This document shows, one piece after another, positions 8,785 through 20,716 of a stretch of 64,000 nt of DNA. The notes beneath the pieces are model-generated. The model ran no database searches. It was not told where the DNA came from and saw only the letters and a list, made by a program, of their open reading frames with translations. Source of the stretch: Hydrogenophaga sp. (GTDB taxonomy: Bacteria > Pseudomonadota > Gammaproteobacteria > Burkholderiales > Burkholderiaceae_C); the NCBI RefSeq assembly GCF_019635465.1, contig NZ_JAHBZK010000004.1, positions 1 through 64,000 of the forward strand. The letters run 5' to 3'. Position 1 is the stretch's first letter. Every line of letters starts with the position of its first letter. Both the position numbers and the translations under genes were made by a program.

Positions 8785-11424
8785 GTGCCATCCCCCACCC
8801 GCCACACCCCATCGCCCGCTGCCTCGTCCGTGTCGAAACACACGAAGCGAATGGGCTTTGCGGGCCTGCACGCCGTCGCGGCGGCGGCCCTGGTGTCGAC
8901 CTTGATGCTTCACCCGGGCGACGCCAACGCGCTCGCACTGGGAAGAGTTGTTGTTCAGTCCGCCCTGGGCGAACCACTGCGCGCCGAGATTGACGTACCT
9001 GACATCAGTGCGACCGAACAATCCAGCCTCCGGGTGGGATTGGCGTCCGGAGACACCTACCGTGCCGCGGGCGTCGACGTCAGCCCAGCGCTCAATCAAC
9101 TCGAAATCACGCTTCAGCGCCGTGCCGATGGGCGGGCCTTCCTCCGTCTTCGCAGCCCGAACCCGGTCAACGAGCCGTTCCTTGACCTGATCCTGGAAGC
9201 CAACTGGTCGACCGGCCGACTGGTGCGCGACTACACGTTGCTGTTCGATCCGCCCAGCCTGCGTGCCAAGGCGCCTGCGCCTGCACCCGTTGCGCCCATT
9301 GCCCAGGCCCCGCGGCCAGCGCCTGCACCGTCGGCTGCGCCAGCACCTGCTGCCGCACCGGTGAGCCCCGCACCAGCGGCGCCTCGCGCCGCCAGCGCAG
9401 AACCCGCGCCGGCCCCCGCACCCGCCGAAGGACCGCGCCAAGTCACCGTGCAACGCGGCGACACCGCAGGCGGCATCGCCGCCGCCAACCGGCCCTCCGG
9501 CGTGTCACTGGATCAAATGCTGGTGGCCATGTTGCAGGCCAACCCGAATGCCTTCGTTGATGGCAACGTCAACCGCTTGCGTGCGGGCGCCGTCATCGAC
9601 CTGCCCAACCGAGATGCCGCCAGCGCCGTCAGCGCCAGCGAAGCTCGCCAGACCATCGCAGCACAAAGCCGCGACTTCGACGAATATCGCCGCCGCCTGG
9701 CGGGCGCTGTGCCCCAGGCCCAGGTCGAGGCAGCAGATCGCCAGGCCAGTGGCCAGGTACAAGCCGAGGTTCAGGATCGTGCGGCGCCAGCGCCGAGCAC
9801 CGATCGTCTGACCTTGAGCCAACCCAAGGCGGAAGCCGGCGCCGAATCCAAGATCGCCGAAGAGCGCCAGACCAAGGACGCCTCTCAGCGAACTGCAGAG
9901 CTCTCCCGCAACATCGAAGAGCTCTCCAAGCTGGGCCAACAGGCGACACCTGCGCCGACCCCAGCGCCTGCGGCTGCCGCCCCCGAACCCGCTCCTGCCC
10001 CCGCGGCGGCGCCAGCGCCCACGGCAGAGGCGCCCGCGGCCCCGCCAGCACCTGCGCCCGAGGCTCAGGCACCCGCACCTGCCCCCGCAGCTCCGGCACC
10101 AGCCCCTGCCCCGGCCGTCGTCAAAGCGCCCACCCCGCCGGCCCTGCCCGCGCCCGCTGCGCAAGAGCCCAGCCTCATCGACTCCCTCAGCGAGAACCCC
10201 CTGGTGCTGCCCGTCGCTGGTGGCTTGCTGGCTTTGTTGGCTGGCTTCGGCCTGTGGCGCATGCGTCAACGCAAAGCCTCGGCCAACGTGGACAGCTCTT
10301 TCCTTGAAAGCCGCCTGCAACCCGACTCCTTCTTTGGCTCCAGCGGTGGTCAGCGCATCGACACCGCCGAGGCCATGGCGTCCGGCTCGTCCATGGTGTA
10401 TTCGCCCAGCCAGCTGGACGCCGCGGGCGACGTCGACCCGGTCGCAGAAGCCGACGTCTACCTCGCATACGGACGCGATCTGCAGGCCGAAGAGATCCTC
10501 AAGGAAGCGATGCGCAGCACCCCGACGCGGGTGGCCATTCACACCAAGCTGCTTGAGATTTATGCCAAGCGCCGCGATGCGCGCGCATTTGAAGTCGTGG
10601 CCAGCGAAGCATTTGGCCTGACCCAGGGCGAAGGTGCGGAATGGGAGCGTGCCTGCGAATTGGGTCGCGAACTGGATCCCTCCAACCCGCTGTATCAACC
10701 GGGCGGACACCCGGTGGCCAAGGCCGTCGCGGGCACAGCACCTGGCCCCTTGCAGACCGCACCGTTCGGTCCGAGCACGGTCAACCTGGGCACCGGGCCC
10801 GCGACCGGCGCTGGCGCCCTGGACCTCGATCTTGACTTCTCGCTCGACGATGCGGCTGCCTCAGGTCCGGATTCGCGGCCAGTGGCACCCATGTCGGGGC
10901 TCGACGACCTCGACTCCACCGAAGCGCTCACCGCAAGCGCCAGCCCCGTCGATGCCCAGCCCTCTGGTGCCATGGACTTCGACCTGGACTTGCCCGACGA
11001 ATCGCCGGCCGGCAATGTCGAGCGGGCCGAGACCGCACCGGTCACGCTCGAAGTGCCCAGCCTGGATCACGTCACGCCTGAGGCTGTGGCCGCACCCAGC
11101 TTCGACCTGGATCTGGGCAATCCGCCGGCGGTGCAAGCCCCCGCCACAGCAGACGCTGCTGCCTCCGGGATGATGGACTTCAACCTGGGCGACCTCAACC
11201 TCGACCTCGAGGGCGGTGCCGGCAAGACCGCGGAGGTAACGGCCGCCCCCACCCCGGCCGAACTCACCGAAGAAAATCCCCTCGAGACCAAGCTGTCGCT
11301 GGCGGAAGAATTCCGCGCCATCGGCGACTTCGAAGGCGCTCGATCGCTGGCTGAAGAAGTGCTGGCCGAAGCCTCCGGCCCCCTCAAAACCAAGGCGAGC
11401 ACCTTCTTGTCCGATCTGGCCTGA
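8785..11424 (+). CDS. fimV: FimV-like peptidoglycan-binding assembly protein
   Basis: FimV family inner-membrane proteins organise the cell pole, type IV pili and twitching in Pseudomonas and relatives. The 879 residues include a signal-like N-terminus, the FimV N-terminal domain (LALGRVVVQSALGEPLRAEI), a LysM-type segment near residues 218-275, long Pro/Ala-rich linkers, one membrane segment near 472-491 (PVAGGLLALLAGFGLWRM), acidic repeats (DLDLDFSLDD, DFDLDLPDE) and a C-terminal TPR-like helix pair (LAEEFRAIGDFEGARSLAEE). The GTG start has GAGG five bases upstream; an in-frame ATG at 8851 is an alternative. Confidence 0.88.
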   Translation: MPSPTRHTPSPAASSVSKHTKRMGFAGLHAVAAAALVSTLMLHPGDANALALGRVVVQSALGEPLRAEIDVPDISATEQSSLRVGLASGDTYRAAGVDVSPALNQLEITLQRRADGRAFLRLRSPNPVNEPFLDLILEANWSTGRLVRDYTLLFDPPSLRAKAPAPAPVAPIAQAPRPAPAPSAAPAPAAAPVSPAPAAPRAASAEPAPAPAPAEGPRQVTVQRGDTAGGIAAANRPSGVSLDQMLVAMLQANPNAFVDGNVNRLRAGAVIDLPNRDAASAVSASEARQTIAAQSRDFDEYRRRLAGAVPQAQVEAADRQASGQVQAEVQDRAAPAPSTDRLTLSQPKAEAGAESKIAEERQTKDASQRTAELSRNIEELSKLGQQATPAPTPAPAAAAPEPAPAPAAAPAPTAEAPAAPPAPAPEAQAPAPAPAAPAPAPAPAVVKAPTPPALPAPAAQEPSLIDSLSENPLVLPVAGGLLALLAGFGLWRMRQRKASANVDSSFLESRLQPDSFFGSSGGQRIDTAEAMASGSSMVYSPSQLDAAGDVDPVAEADVYLAYGRDLQAEEILKEAMRSTPTRVAIHTKLLEIYAKRRDARAFEVVASEAFGLTQGEGAEWERACELGRELDPSNPLYQPGGHPVAKAVAGTAPGPLQTAPFGPSTVNLGTGPATGAGALDLDLDFSLDDAAASGPDSRPVAPMSGLDDLDSTEALTASASPVDAQPSGAMDFDLDLPDESPAGNVERAETAPVTLEVPSLDHVTPEAVAAPSFDLDLGNPPAVQAPATADAAASGMMDFNLGDLNLDLEGGAGKTAEVTAAPTPAELTEENPLETKLSLAEEFRAIGDFEGARSLAEEVLAEASGPLKTKASTFLSDLA

Positions 11425-11472
11425 CGCCATCGCTTGACCGACCCCTCGCCCTCGCCCGACACGCCCAGCCCG

Positions 11473-12261
11473 ATGCACCGCATCGCGCTGGGCGTGAGCT
11501 TTAACGGAAGTGCCTACGACGGCTGGCAAAGCCAACCCAGTGGCAGAACAGTCCAGGACCACCTGGAGCAGGCCCTGGCCAAGTTCTGCGCCTTGCCTGC
11601 CATCAACACCTTGTGTGCGGGACGCACCGACGCAGGCGTGCACGGCCTGATGCAGGTGGTGCACTTCGACGTGCAGTTACAGCGCACGGAGAACGCCTGG
11701 GTACGAGGCACCAACAGCTTTCTGCCCGCAGACATTGCCGTGCAGTGGGCGCGCGAGGTACCGCAAAACTTTCACGCCCGGGCAAGTGCCATCGCGCGTC
11801 GCTACGCCTACGTGCTGCTCGAATCGCCCGTGCGACCCAGCGTGGACCAGGGGCAGGTGGGCTGGGTGTTCAGGCCACTGGCTTTGGAACCCATGCTTGC
11901 CGCCGCGCAGGCCCTGCTGGGCGAACACGACTTCACCTCGTTTCGCGCGTCCCAATGCCAGGCCCACACCCCGGTCAAGACGCTTCGTCGTCTCGACATA
12001 CAAAGGCGTGGGGCCTATTGGCGATTCGAATTCGAAGCCAATGCCTTCCTGCACCACATGATCCGCAACATCATGGGCTGCCTGATCGCCATCGGCAGTG
12101 GCAACCGCCCACCGGACTGGATGACACAGGTGCTGGCAGCCAAAGACCGTGACGCCGCGGCGCCCACCTTTTCCCCCGACGGCCTGTACTTTCTCGGCCC
12201 CGTCTACGATGCCGTCTGGAACCTGCCTGAGCGGACCGCCGCCTTTGACTGGCTGCCATGA
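11473..12261 (+). CDS. truA: tRNA pseudouridine(38-40) synthase
   Basis: TruA converts uridines 38-40 of the tRNA anticodon arm to pseudouridine. The catalytic Asp is in CAGRTDAGVHG, and RRYAYVLLES and NAFLHHMIRNIMGCL are family blocks. I chose ATG 11473 (MHRIALGVSFNGSAYDGW, 262 residues); the frame is open from a TTG at 11434, but the extra residues are Ser/Pro-rich and unlike the family. The gene follows fimV closely and its stop overlaps the trpF start (ATGA), as in many Burkholderiales. Confidence 0.95.
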   Translation: MHRIALGVSFNGSAYDGWQSQPSGRTVQDHLEQALAKFCALPAINTLCAGRTDAGVHGLMQVVHFDVQLQRTENAWVRGTNSFLPADIAVQWAREVPQNFHARASAIARRYAYVLLESPVRPSVDQGQVGWVFRPLALEPMLAAAQALLGEHDFTSFRASQCQAHTPVKTLRRLDIQRRGAYWRFEFEANAFLHHMIRNIMGCLIAIGSGNRPPDWMTQVLAAKDRDAAAPTFSPDGLYFLGPVYDAVWNLPERTAAFDWLP

Positions 12262-12944
12262 CATCCCACAGACGCACACGCATCAAGTTCTGCGGCCTGA
12301 CACGCGAAAAGGACGTGGATGCCGCGGTGCAGCTGGGCGCCGATGCGGTCGGCTTCGTGATGTACGCCCCCAGCCCCCGCTTCGTGACGCCCGAGCGGGC
12401 CGGCGCCCTGGCGCGACGTCTACCGGCGTTCGTCACCCCGGTTCTGCTGTTCGTCAATGCCAGCGCCGAGGCCATCGCGCAAGGGCTGACCGCGGTGCCG
12501 CAGGCGGTGCTGCAGTTCCACGGCGACGAGTCTCCCGAAGAATGCGATGCGGCGAAGCACCCTTACCTGCGCGCGGCCCGCATTCCGACAGGCGACGCCG
12601 GCAAGGGATTTGATCTTCTACAATTCGCGAACCGCTTCGCCACCGCCCAGGCCATCCTGCTGGATGCCCACGTTGAGGGATTTGGCGGCGGCGGTCAATC
12701 CTTCGACTGGACAGCATTCCCTTGGTCACATCCTCGACTAAACGCCAGCTCTCGCCTCGTTTTGTCTGGTGGACTCACGCCTGCAAACGTGACCGATGGC
12801 ATTCACCTCGTACGGCCCTGGGCCGTTGACGTGAGTTCCGGCATCGAGGTGTCCAAGGGCATCAAGAGCGCCGAGAAGATGCAGGCCTTTGTGGCCGCCG
12901 TGCGCGCCGCCGATGCGACGCCACCGCCCCCGCAGTCCCCCTGA
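12258..12944 (+). CDS. trpF: Phosphoribosylanthranilate isomerase
   Basis: TrpF performs the Amadori rearrangement in tryptophan synthesis. It is a 228-residue TIM barrel with the catalytic Cys in [20 protein letters not shown], the catalytic Asp in [19 protein letters not shown], and phosphate-binding [11 protein letters not shown] and [15 protein letters not shown]. It is slightly longer than usual because of a Pro/Ala-rich tail. It starts within the truA stop and precedes trpB and trpA; the other trp genes are not in the window, the split arrangement common in beta-proteobacteria. Confidence 0.96.
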   Translation: MTSHRRTRIKFCGLTREKDVDAAVQLGADAVGFVMYAPSPRFVTPERAGALARRLPAFVTPVLLFVNASAEAIAQGLTAVPQAVLQFHGDESPEECDAAKHPYLRAARIPTGDAGKGFDLLQFANRFATAQAILLDAHVEGFGGGGQSFDWTAFPWSHPRLNASSRLVLSGGLTPANVTDGIHLVRPWAVDVSSGIEVSKGIKSAEKMQAFVAAVRAADATPPPPQSP

Positions 12945-12994
12945 GCCAATGCCGGGTCTTGCTGCGGGCCATCCATCGATCAGGATTCCCGACC

Positions 12995-14277
<1,283 letters not shown>

Positions 14278-14281
<4 letters not shown>

Positions 14282-15087
14282 GCCGCATTGAACAAACCCT
14301 GACCGCGCTCAAGGCCGAGGGTCGCAAGGCGCTCATCCCCTACGTGACCGCCGGCTTCCCTTATGCCGACATCACCGTCGACCTGATGCACGGCATGGCC
14401 GAGGCCGGTGCCGACATCATCGAGCTGGGCGTGCCATTCTCCGATCCGTCCGCAGATGGCCCGGTGATTCAGAAGGCCGGCGATCGCGCGCTGGCGGCTG
14501 GCGTGGGCCTGGCTCAGGTCATCGCCATGGTCAAGCGCTTTCGCGAGCGCAACCAGAAGACGCCCGTCGTCCTCATGGGCTACGCCAACCCGGTGGAACG
14601 CTATGACCAGAAGCATGGCCAGGGCGCATTCGTGAAGGACGCGGCCGAGGCCGGTGTTGACGGCGTGCTGGTGGTCGACTACCCACCCGAAGAGTGCGAA
14701 GACTTCGCCAAGGCCTTGCGCGCACGCGACATGGACCTGATCTTTCTGCTCGCGCCCACCTCCACCGACGAGCGCATGGCGCAGGTCGCGCAGGTGGCCA
14801 GTGGGTACGTCTACTACGTCTCGCTCAAGGGAGTCACCGGTGCTGGCACGCTCGACGTCTCGCAGGTCGAGGCCATGCTGCCGCGCATCCGCCAACACGT
14901 GCACATCCCGGTGGGAGTCGGCTTCGGCATCCGCGACGCCGACACGGCACGCGCGATTGGCAAAACCGCCGACGCCGTGGTAATTGGCAGCCGCTTGATC
15001 CAGCTGATCGAGAACGAACCCCACGAGAAGGTCGTGCCCATCGCTGGTCAGTTCCTGCGCACCATCCGAAAGGCGCTCGACGCATAA
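14278..15087 (+). CDS. trpA: Tryptophan synthase alpha chain
   Basis: It cleaves indole-3-glycerol phosphate to indole, which is channelled to TrpB. The 269-residue barrel carries the two catalytic acids in [19 protein letters not shown] and the conserved [12 protein letters not shown] and [16 protein letters not shown] blocks. The ATG overlaps the trpB stop. accD follows after 35 bases, a linkage typical of beta- and gamma-proteobacteria. Confidence 0.97.
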
Positions 15088-15122
15088 TCCCGCCTCGCGC
15101 CCGTACACCCCCGGAGAACCGA

Positions 15123-16001
15123 ATGTCCTGGCTGGAAAAGCTCCTCCCCCCCAAGATCTCCCCGACCGACCCCACCGAGCGCCGCAGCGTGCCCGAGGGC
15201 CTGTGGGTGAAGTGCCCTAGTTGCGAAGCCGTTCTCTACAAGAACGACCTCGAAAAGAACCAGAACGTCTGCCCGCACTGCGCGCACCACCACCGCATCG
15301 GTGCGCGTGCGCGCCTGGACGCGTTTCTGGACGCGGAGGGTCGCTATGAGGTCGCGCAAGAAGTGCTGCCCGTCGACGCCCTGAAGTTCAAGGACAGCCG
15401 CAAGTACCCCGAGCGCCTGAAAGAGGCGCTTGAGACTACCGGCGAAACCGACGCGCTCATCGTCATGGGCGGCGCCGTCAAAGGCATGAGCCTGGTGGCC
15501 GCCTGCTTCGAGTTCGACTTCATGGGCGGCTCGATGGGTTCGGTGGTCGGCGAGCGCTTTGTGCGAGGCGTCGAAGAGGCCATCTCGCAAAAGGTGCCCT
15601 TCGTGTGCTTCACCGCGACCGGCGGTGCGCGCATGCAGGAAGGCCTGCTGTCGCTGATGCAGATGGCCAAGACCAACGCGGCCCTCACGCGCCTGGCCAA
15701 GAAAGGCCTGCCCTACATCAGCGTGCTGACCGACCCCACAATGGGCGGCGTGAGTGCCGGGTTTGCGTTCGTGGGCGATGTGGTGATTGCCGAGCCCAAG
15801 GCGCTGATCGGCTTTGCCGGCCCGCGGGTGATTGAGAACACTGTGCGCGTGAAGCTTCCCGAAGGCTTCCAGCGCGCCGAATTCCTGCAGACCAAGGGTG
15901 CGGTCGACTTCATCTGCGACCGTCGTGAGCTGCGTGGGCAGGTGGCCAGCATCCTGGCCATGCTGCAACGCCAGAGCGCCGACGCGGTGGTGAACGATTG
16001 A
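15123..16001 (+). CDS. accD: Acetyl-CoA carboxylase carboxyltransferase beta subunit
   Basis: AccD forms the carboxyltransferase half of acetyl-CoA carboxylase with AccA, making malonyl-CoA for fatty acids. The 292 residues start [12 protein letters not shown], followed by the four-cysteine zinc ribbon ([20 protein letters not shown], then HC), then the crotonase-like core with [14 protein letters not shown] and [18 protein letters not shown]. The ATG is the start that puts the zinc ribbon near residue 35 as in the family. The frame is open upstream through trpA but only in the wrong phase. Confidence 0.97.
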   Translation: MSWLEKLLPPKISPTDPTERRSVPEGLWVKCPSCEAVLYKNDLEKNQNVCPHCAHHHRIGARARLDAFLDAEGRYEVAQEVLPVDALKFKDSRKYPERLKEALETTGETDALIVMGGAVKGMSLVAACFEFDFMGGSMGSVVGERFVRGVEEAISQKVPFVCFTATGGARMQEGLLSLMQMAKTNAALTRLAKKGLPYISVLTDPTMGGVSAGFAFVGDVVIAEPKALIGFAGPRVIENTVRVKLPEGFQRAEFLQTKGAVDFICDRRELRGQVASILAMLQRQSADAVVND

Positions 16002-16687
16002 GCAACGCCTCCGCTGCCGACACGCTCAAGCTGACGCAGCTGCCACTGTTCCCGCTGCAGACCGTTCTGTTTCCGGGCGGCTGGCTGCCGCTGCGCATTT
16101 TCGAAGTGCGCTACCTCGACATGATCGGCCGCTGCCACAAGGCGGGCGCACCTTTCGGGGTGGTCTGCCTGAGCCAGGGCATCGAGGTACGGCGCGTCGA
16201 TCCGAATGCGCCACCTGGCGGCGACGGCTTCGCCAAGGAGGTTTTTCATCCGGTGGGCGTGTTGGCGCAGATCGAAGCACTTGAACGACCCCAGCCCGGC
16301 CTGATGATGATTCGTTGTCGTGGCATGCAACGCTTTCAGGTCACGCGCCGCAGCCAGTTGCCACACGGCCTGTGGGTGGCCGATGTGGACTTGCTTGCCG
16401 CAGACGCGGCGGTTGCGCCGCCGCCGGACCTGCTTTCCACGGTCGAAGGGCTCAAGCGCGTATTGGCCAACCTGACGGAGCGCCAGGCGGGCGCCACCGA
16501 GCAGTTGCCCATTCAGCCGCCCTATCGGTGGGACGACGCCGGGTGGGTGGCGAACCGCTGGGCAGAATTGCTGCCCGCGCCAACCGACTTGAAGCAGCGC
16601 TTGATGGCGCTCGACAACCCCCTTCTGCGGCTGGAGTTGGTAGCAGACCTGCTGGAAAAACTCGGACTGGACCGCGCTGAACCCTGA
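15998..16687 (+). CDS. LON substrate-binding domain protein
   Basis: This is a 229-residue protein of the stand-alone Lon N-terminal domain family (PF02190), without the AAA or protease domains of Lon. The start of the domain is clear: [20 protein letters not shown], followed by FEVRYLDMI. The most likely start is TTG 15998, which overlaps the accD stop (TTGA); there is no ATG upstream of the domain. Its role is unknown; such proteins may bind unfolded or specific protein substrates. It is convergent with nagZ, whose stop lies five bases beyond. Confidence 0.85.
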   Translation: MSNASAADTLKLTQLPLFPLQTVLFPGGWLPLRIFEVRYLDMIGRCHKAGAPFGVVCLSQGIEVRRVDPNAPPGGDGFAKEVFHPVGVLAQIEALERPQPGLMMIRCRGMQRFQVTRRSQLPHGLWVADVDLLAADAAVAPPPDLLSTVEGLKRVLANLTERQAGATEQLPIQPPYRWDDAGWVANRWAELLPAPTDLKQRLMALDNPLLRLELVADLLEKLGLDRAEP

Positions 16688-16691
16688 CGAT

Positions 16692-17771
16692 TCAGGGCAG
16701 CAAAGTCAGCGCGTGCATGTAGCGCGCCTGCACCATCAAGGCATCCCAATCCGGCCCGGCAGACGCCGGCAGCAAGCCAAGGCGACGCTCCTCGCTGGCC
16801 AGAGATGGCCGCCATTCGCCGTGAACAGCGGCGCGCGAGAGCGCCTCAATGGCATCGTCGATGGGTGCACCCTCATCAACCACGCTCTGGTTGCACAACA
16901 GCACCATGTCGCAACCGGCCGTCAGCGCGGCCAGGGCCGCCTCGCCGAACGCAACGGAATGGCCTTCGATCTGACGCGCCGCTGCCATGCCCAGGTCATC
17001 GCTGAACACCGCACCCGTGAATCCCAACCGGCGCCGCAACACGTCCTGCAACCAGCGCGATGAGAAGCCGGCCGGGCGCCGATCGACCTTGGGGTAGATC
17101 ACGTGCGCGGGCATCACCGCCGACAGGCTCGCGCTCAACCATTCGTAAGGTCGAGCGTCTTCGGCCAGGATGGCGCTCAGCGTTCGAGGATCACGCGGAA
17201 TCTCGACGTGCGTGTCGCCGCGCACAAAACCATGCCCCGGAAAGTGCTTGCCGCAATTGGCCATGCCGCTCTGGCGCAGGCCGTGCATGAGTGCCTGGGC
17301 CAACATGGCCACCACCCGCGGATCGCGGGCAAATGCCCTGTCACCGATCACCGAGCTGCCGCCATGGTCCAAGTCGAGCACGGGCGTGAAGCTGAGGTCA
17401 ATGCCGCAGGCCCGCAACTCGGCACCCAGTACGTAGCCCGCCGCTGTGGCGGCGTCCATCGCACGCAGCGCGCCGGAGCCGTCCGGAGACCCGTCCGCCC
17501 AAAGGGCACCCAAGGCAGCCATCGCCGGCAGGTGCGTGAACCCGCCACTGCGAAACCGCTGGACCCGGCCACCCTCGTGATCGACCGCAATCAACAGATC
17601 GCCACGCACGGACTTGATCTCCGCGCACAGGGCACTGAGCTGCAGCCTGTCACGCCAATTTCGGCCAAACAGTATGACCCCGCCCACCACCGGGTGCGCA
17701 AGGCGCTGTCGATCCGCCTCGCTCAGCGATTCGCCGGCAACGTCGATGATGAGCGGAGCGTGAATGGTCAT
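16692..17771 (-). CDS. nagZ: Beta-N-acetylhexosaminidase NagZ
   Basis: This cytoplasmic glycoside hydrolase family 3 enzyme removes N-acetylglucosamine from anhydromuropeptides during cell-wall recycling. The 359 residues contain [13 protein letters not shown], the [20 protein letters not shown] motif with the catalytic His loop, and the nucleophile Asp in [10 protein letters not shown]. It is the last gene of the minus-strand lepA-lepB-rnc-era-recO-pdxJ-acpS operon, overlapping acpS by four bases. Confidence 0.96.
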   Translation of the reverse strand: MTIHAPLIIDVAGESLSEADRQRLAHPVVGGVILFGRNWRDRLQLSALCAEIKSVRGDLLIAVDHEGGRVQRFRSGGFTHLPAMAALGALWADGSPDGSGALRAMDAATAAGYVLGAELRACGIDLSFTPVLDLDHGGSSVIGDRAFARDPRVVAMLAQALMHGLRQSGMANCGKHFPGHGFVRGDTHVEIPRDPRTLSAILAEDARPYEWLSASLSAVMPAHVIYPKVDRRPAGFSSRWLQDVLRRRLGFTGAVFSDDLGMAAARQIEGHSVAFGEAALAALTAGCDMVLLCNQSVVDEGAPIDDAIEALSRAAVHGEWRPSLASEERRLGLLPASAGPDWDALMVQARYMHALTLLP

Positions 17772-18181
17772 GGTGTCGCCTTGGTTGGGGGGACTTGCTC
17801 CACCACGACGAAGCTCGCGGCGTAGTCGGTCTCGTCGGTAACCGTCACGTGGGCGCTCAGGCCGCGCGCTTCAAACCAGACTTTCAGTTCGTCGTGAAGA
17901 ACGATCACGGGTTGCCCGCTTGCGAGGTTGGCGATTTCGCAGCGGCGCCAGGTCATGGGCATGCGCATGCCCAGTCCGATTGCTTTGGAGAACGCCTCTT
18001 TGGCAGAGAACCGCGTGGCCAGGTAACGAAGACCACGCTCGGGCCAACGGCCCTGGCGACGGACCCAGATTTCAAGCTCAGCGTCGCTCAACACCTTGCG
18101 CGCAAAGCGATCGCCTTGGCGCTGGAGCACGGCGGCCACCCGCCTCACATCACAGATGTCGGTGCCGATGCCGTAGATCAT
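17768..18181 (-). CDS. acpS: Holo-[acyl-carrier-protein] synthase
   Basis: AcpS transfers 4'-phosphopantetheine from CoA to the serine of acyl carrier protein. The 137-residue protein has the two metal-binding motifs [12 protein letters not shown] (Asp near residue 8) and [13 protein letters not shown] (Glu near 60). Starts and stops overlap with both neighbours (pdxJ upstream, nagZ downstream), as expected within a tightly packed operon. Its substrate acpP is encoded about 13 kb away in this window. Confidence 0.96.
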   Translation of the reverse strand: MIYGIGTDICDVRRVAAVLQRQGDRFARKVLSDAELEIWVRRQGRWPERGLRYLATRFSAKEAFSKAIGLGMRMPMTWRRCEIANLASGQPVIVLHDELKVWFEARGLSAHVTVTDETDYAASFVVVEQVPPTKATP

Positions 18182-18930
18182 GTGAACGCCAGATCAATGC
18201 AGCGGTTGTAGGCGCGAATGGTCCGCTCGTAGCCCATTTCAAGCGCGTCGGCGATCAGGGCATGGCCGATCGATACCTCGCTGACGCCTGCGACCGCGCG
18301 CAGAAACGGCGTGAGGTTGTCGCGGTTGAGGTCATGCCCGGCATTGACCGCCAGACCGGCCCTCTTGGCCGCACGCGCCGCAGCAGCAAACCGCTGCAAT
18401 TGCTGACCTTCCTGCGCAGTGCCGAAGGCAGCGGCATAGGGCTCCGTGTAGAGCTCCACCCTGTCGGCCCCGACATCCCGTGCGGCCGCCATCTGATCGG
18501 CGTCGGCGTCCATGAACAGACTCACGCGCACGCCCAGATCGCGGCACTCGGCAATCAGAGGGCGCAGGCGCAAGGCATCGTCGGGAAACTGCCATCCGTG
18601 GTCACTGGTGAACTGCCCTTCGGCATCGGGCACGAAGGTCGCCTGGTGCGGCCGTACCTGGCGGATGAAATCCATCAGGTTGTGAAACGGGTTGCCTTCG
18701 ATGTTGTATTCGCAAGCCGGCCAGTCCTTGAGCAAGGCGGCCAGGTCGTGCACATCCTGCGCGCGGATATGGCGCTCATCGGGCCGGGGATGCACCGTGA
18801 CGCCTGCGGCACCGGCGCCCAGGCACAGGCTCGCTGCACGGGTGACGGAAGGAATGCCAAGGTGGCGGGTGTTGCGCACCAGCGCGACCTTGTTGAGGTT
18901 GACCGACAAGGCGGTGCGAACGGATGACAT
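18178..18930 (-). CDS. pdxJ: Pyridoxine 5'-phosphate synthase
   Basis: PdxJ makes pyridoxine phosphate from 1-deoxyxylulose 5-phosphate and 3-amino-2-oxopropyl phosphate. The 250-residue TIM barrel starts with [18 protein letters not shown], followed by [12 protein letters not shown], the catalytic Glu region NIEGNP, and the C-terminal [16 protein letters not shown]. It lies one base from recO and overlaps acpS, the conserved recO-pdxJ-acpS order of proteobacteria. Confidence 0.96.
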   Translation of the reverse strand: MSSVRTALSVNLNKVALVRNTRHLGIPSVTRAASLCLGAGAAGVTVHPRPDERHIRAQDVHDLAALLKDWPACEYNIEGNPFHNLMDFIRQVRPHQATFVPDAEGQFTSDHGWQFPDDALRLRPLIAECRDLGVRVSLFMDADADQMAAARDVGADRVELYTEPYAAAFGTAQEGQQLQRFAAAARAAKRAGLAVNAGHDLNRDNLTPFLRAVAGVSEVSIGHALIADALEMGYERTIRAYNRCIDLAFT

Positions 18931-18931
18931 G

Positions 18932-19717
18932 TCAAGCCTGGGAAGATGAAGTTGGGCCCTGTCGACGACGACTCAGGGCCTGCATGTCGTGCAACAACTG
19001 GCGGGTGCGAAAGGTATGTACGCCCGCATGGTAGTGCAGCAGATTGCGAAGCGGGATACGCAGGGTGGGCGCGAGGTCGGCGCAGGCGCGCATGGTCGGC
19101 ACGAAGGGTGCCGCCTGGTCGACGGCACTTTGCAACCCTTGCCACCGCGCGCCGGCCACCACGTGGTGATCGTCGTCGTGCGCCTTGCGCAAGCCTGCAT
19201 CGGGAAGGAGAACGTAGCCGTGAGCGGGGTCCAGTGTCGCCAGCGTGTGGCCCTCGCTGGCCAGATCGGGCAACAAGCCGGCATCCTTGAGCAACAGCAA
19301 CTCGAAGGCCCTCACCACCAGCGACTGTGTTTCGGGTTGCTCGGCCAGCAGTTGCACAGCCAGCGTGTAATGGTCATACAGGCGAGGGTGCGGATCGTCA
19401 CGGGCCAGCAGTCGCATCAGGAGCTCGTTCAGATACGCACCTGCCAACAGGGCGTCGCCGGTGGGCATGACATGCCCGCCCATCCATTGCGCCGACTTGA
19501 GCGTGCGAACCTCTGCGTCTCCGCCCCAGGCAATCTGCAAGGGCTGCATCGGCAGCAGCAGTGCCCGAAATTGTGACGTCGGGCGTTTGACACCTTTGGC
19601 CACCACCGCCACACGGCCGTGGTGCCGCGTCAGCACCTCGAGCACCAGGCTGGACTCGCTCCAGTCGTAACGGTGCAGCACGAAGGCTGGCTCGTCGACG
19701 ACGCGGCGTGTGCTCAC
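18932..19717 (-). CDS. recO: DNA repair protein RecO
   Basis: RecO loads RecA onto SSB-coated gaps with RecR. I chose GTG 19717 (start [19 protein letters not shown], 261 residues), which overlaps the era stop in GTGA; the frame continues upstream but inside era. The N-terminal OB-fold region shows [21 protein letters not shown]. The C-terminal region is less conserved and no zinc-binding cysteine cluster is visible, as in many proteobacterial RecO proteins. Confidence 0.93.
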   Translation of the reverse strand: MSTRRVVDEPAFVLHRYDWSESSLVLEVLTRHHGRVAVVAKGVKRPTSQFRALLLPMQPLQIAWGGDAEVRTLKSAQWMGGHVMPTGDALLAGAYLNELLMRLLARDDPHPRLYDHYTLAVQLLAEQPETQSLVVRAFELLLLKDAGLLPDLASEGHTLATLDPAHGYVLLPDAGLRKAHDDDHHVVAGARWQGLQSAVDQAAPFVPTMRACADLAPTLRIPLRNLLHYHAGVHTFRTRQLLHDMQALSRRRQGPTSSSQA

Positions 19718-20709
19718 TCGTACCCGAAGGAGCGCACCCGGGCGTCGTCGTCCGCCCAGCCTGAACGGACCTTGACCCAAAGCTCAAGGAACACCTTGCC
19801 ACCCCAGAGCTTCTCCAGCTCCACGCGCGCTTCGGTCCCGATGCGCTTGAGCTTTTCGCCCTTGTCACCGATGACCATGCCCTTGTGCCCATCGCGCTCG
19901 ACCACGATGGTCGCCGCGATGCGTCGCAACTGCCCCTCTTCCTCGAACCGGTCGATAACCACCGTGGAGGTGTAGGGCAGCTCATCACCCGTGAGGCGAA
20001 ACAGCTTCTCGCGCACCATCTCGGCGGCCATGAACCGCTCGCTGCGATCGGTCAGTTCCTCTGCTGAATGAATCCAAGGTTGCTGGGGCAGGTAGCGCTC
20101 GCAGATGGCAAACAGCCGCTCGATGTCCTTGGCTGCCTTGGCCGACATGGGCACGTACTCGGCAAAGGGGTGGCGCTCCTGCATGCCGCGCAACCAAGGT
20201 GCGAGTTCGCCGCGGCGATGCACCTGGTCCAGCTTGTTGGCCAACAAAATGACCGGCACATTGGGGGGCAGCAGCGAGAGCACTTTGGCGTCGGCCAGGT
20301 TGAAGTGGCCCGCTTCGACCACAAACAGAATCAGATCCACATCGCTCACCGCCCCCAGAACCGTCTTGTTCAAGGAGCGGTTGAGGGCGTTGCCGTGCCG
20401 GGTCTGAAACCCAGGCGTGTCGACAAAAATAAACTGTGCCGCCCCAACCGTGCGAATACCGGTGATTCGATGGCGTGTGGTCTGCGCCTTGCGCGAAGTG
20501 ATGCTGACCTTCTGACCGACCAGCGCATTGAGCAAGGTGGACTTGCCCACATTCGGCTTGCCGACGATTGCGACATAGCCACACCGCTGCGCGCTGGCAT
20601 CCGTGGCGTTGGATGCCGCAGGCGCGCCGGCCTCGTCCTTGCCCAGCGCTCGCGCGAGCATGGCCTCCAGATTGGCGTCGGCAGGTTGAGAAGATGGGTC
20701 CTGCGCCAT
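19714..20709 (-). CDS. era: GTPase Era
   Basis: Era is a 16S rRNA-binding GTPase needed for 30S subunit maturation. It has G1 [17 protein letters not shown]3 DTPG, G4 NKLD and a C-terminal KH domain ([20 protein letters not shown]). I placed the start at ATG 20709 ([18 protein letters not shown], 331 residues) because a GAGG ribosome-binding site stands five bases upstream; an ATG at 20727 inside rnc is an alternative. The roughly 45-residue N-terminal extension before the GTPase domain is longer than in E. coli. Confidence 0.96.
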   Translation of the reverse strand: MAQDPSSQPADANLEAMLARALGKDEAGAPAASNATDASAQRCGYVAIVGKPNVGKSTLLNALVGQKVSITSRKAQTTRHRITGIRTVGAAQFIFVDTPGFQTRHGNALNRSLNKTVLGAVSDVDLILFVVEAGHFNLADAKVLSLLPPNVPVILLANKLDQVHRRGELAPWLRGMQERHPFAEYVPMSAKAAKDIERLFAICERYLPQQPWIHSAEELTDRSERFMAAEMVREKLFRLTGDELPYTSTVVIDRFEEEGQLRRIAATIVVERDGHKGMVIGDKGEKLKRIGTEARVELEKLWGGKVFLELWVKVRSGWADDDARVRSFGYE

Positions 20710-20716
20710 GTGATCC

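Noticed and set aside
9950-10200. Low-complexity Pro/Ala stretch in fimV as a repeat element
   Set aside because: It is in frame and encodes the flexible linker typical of FimV proteins, so it is part of the gene and not a separate repeat.
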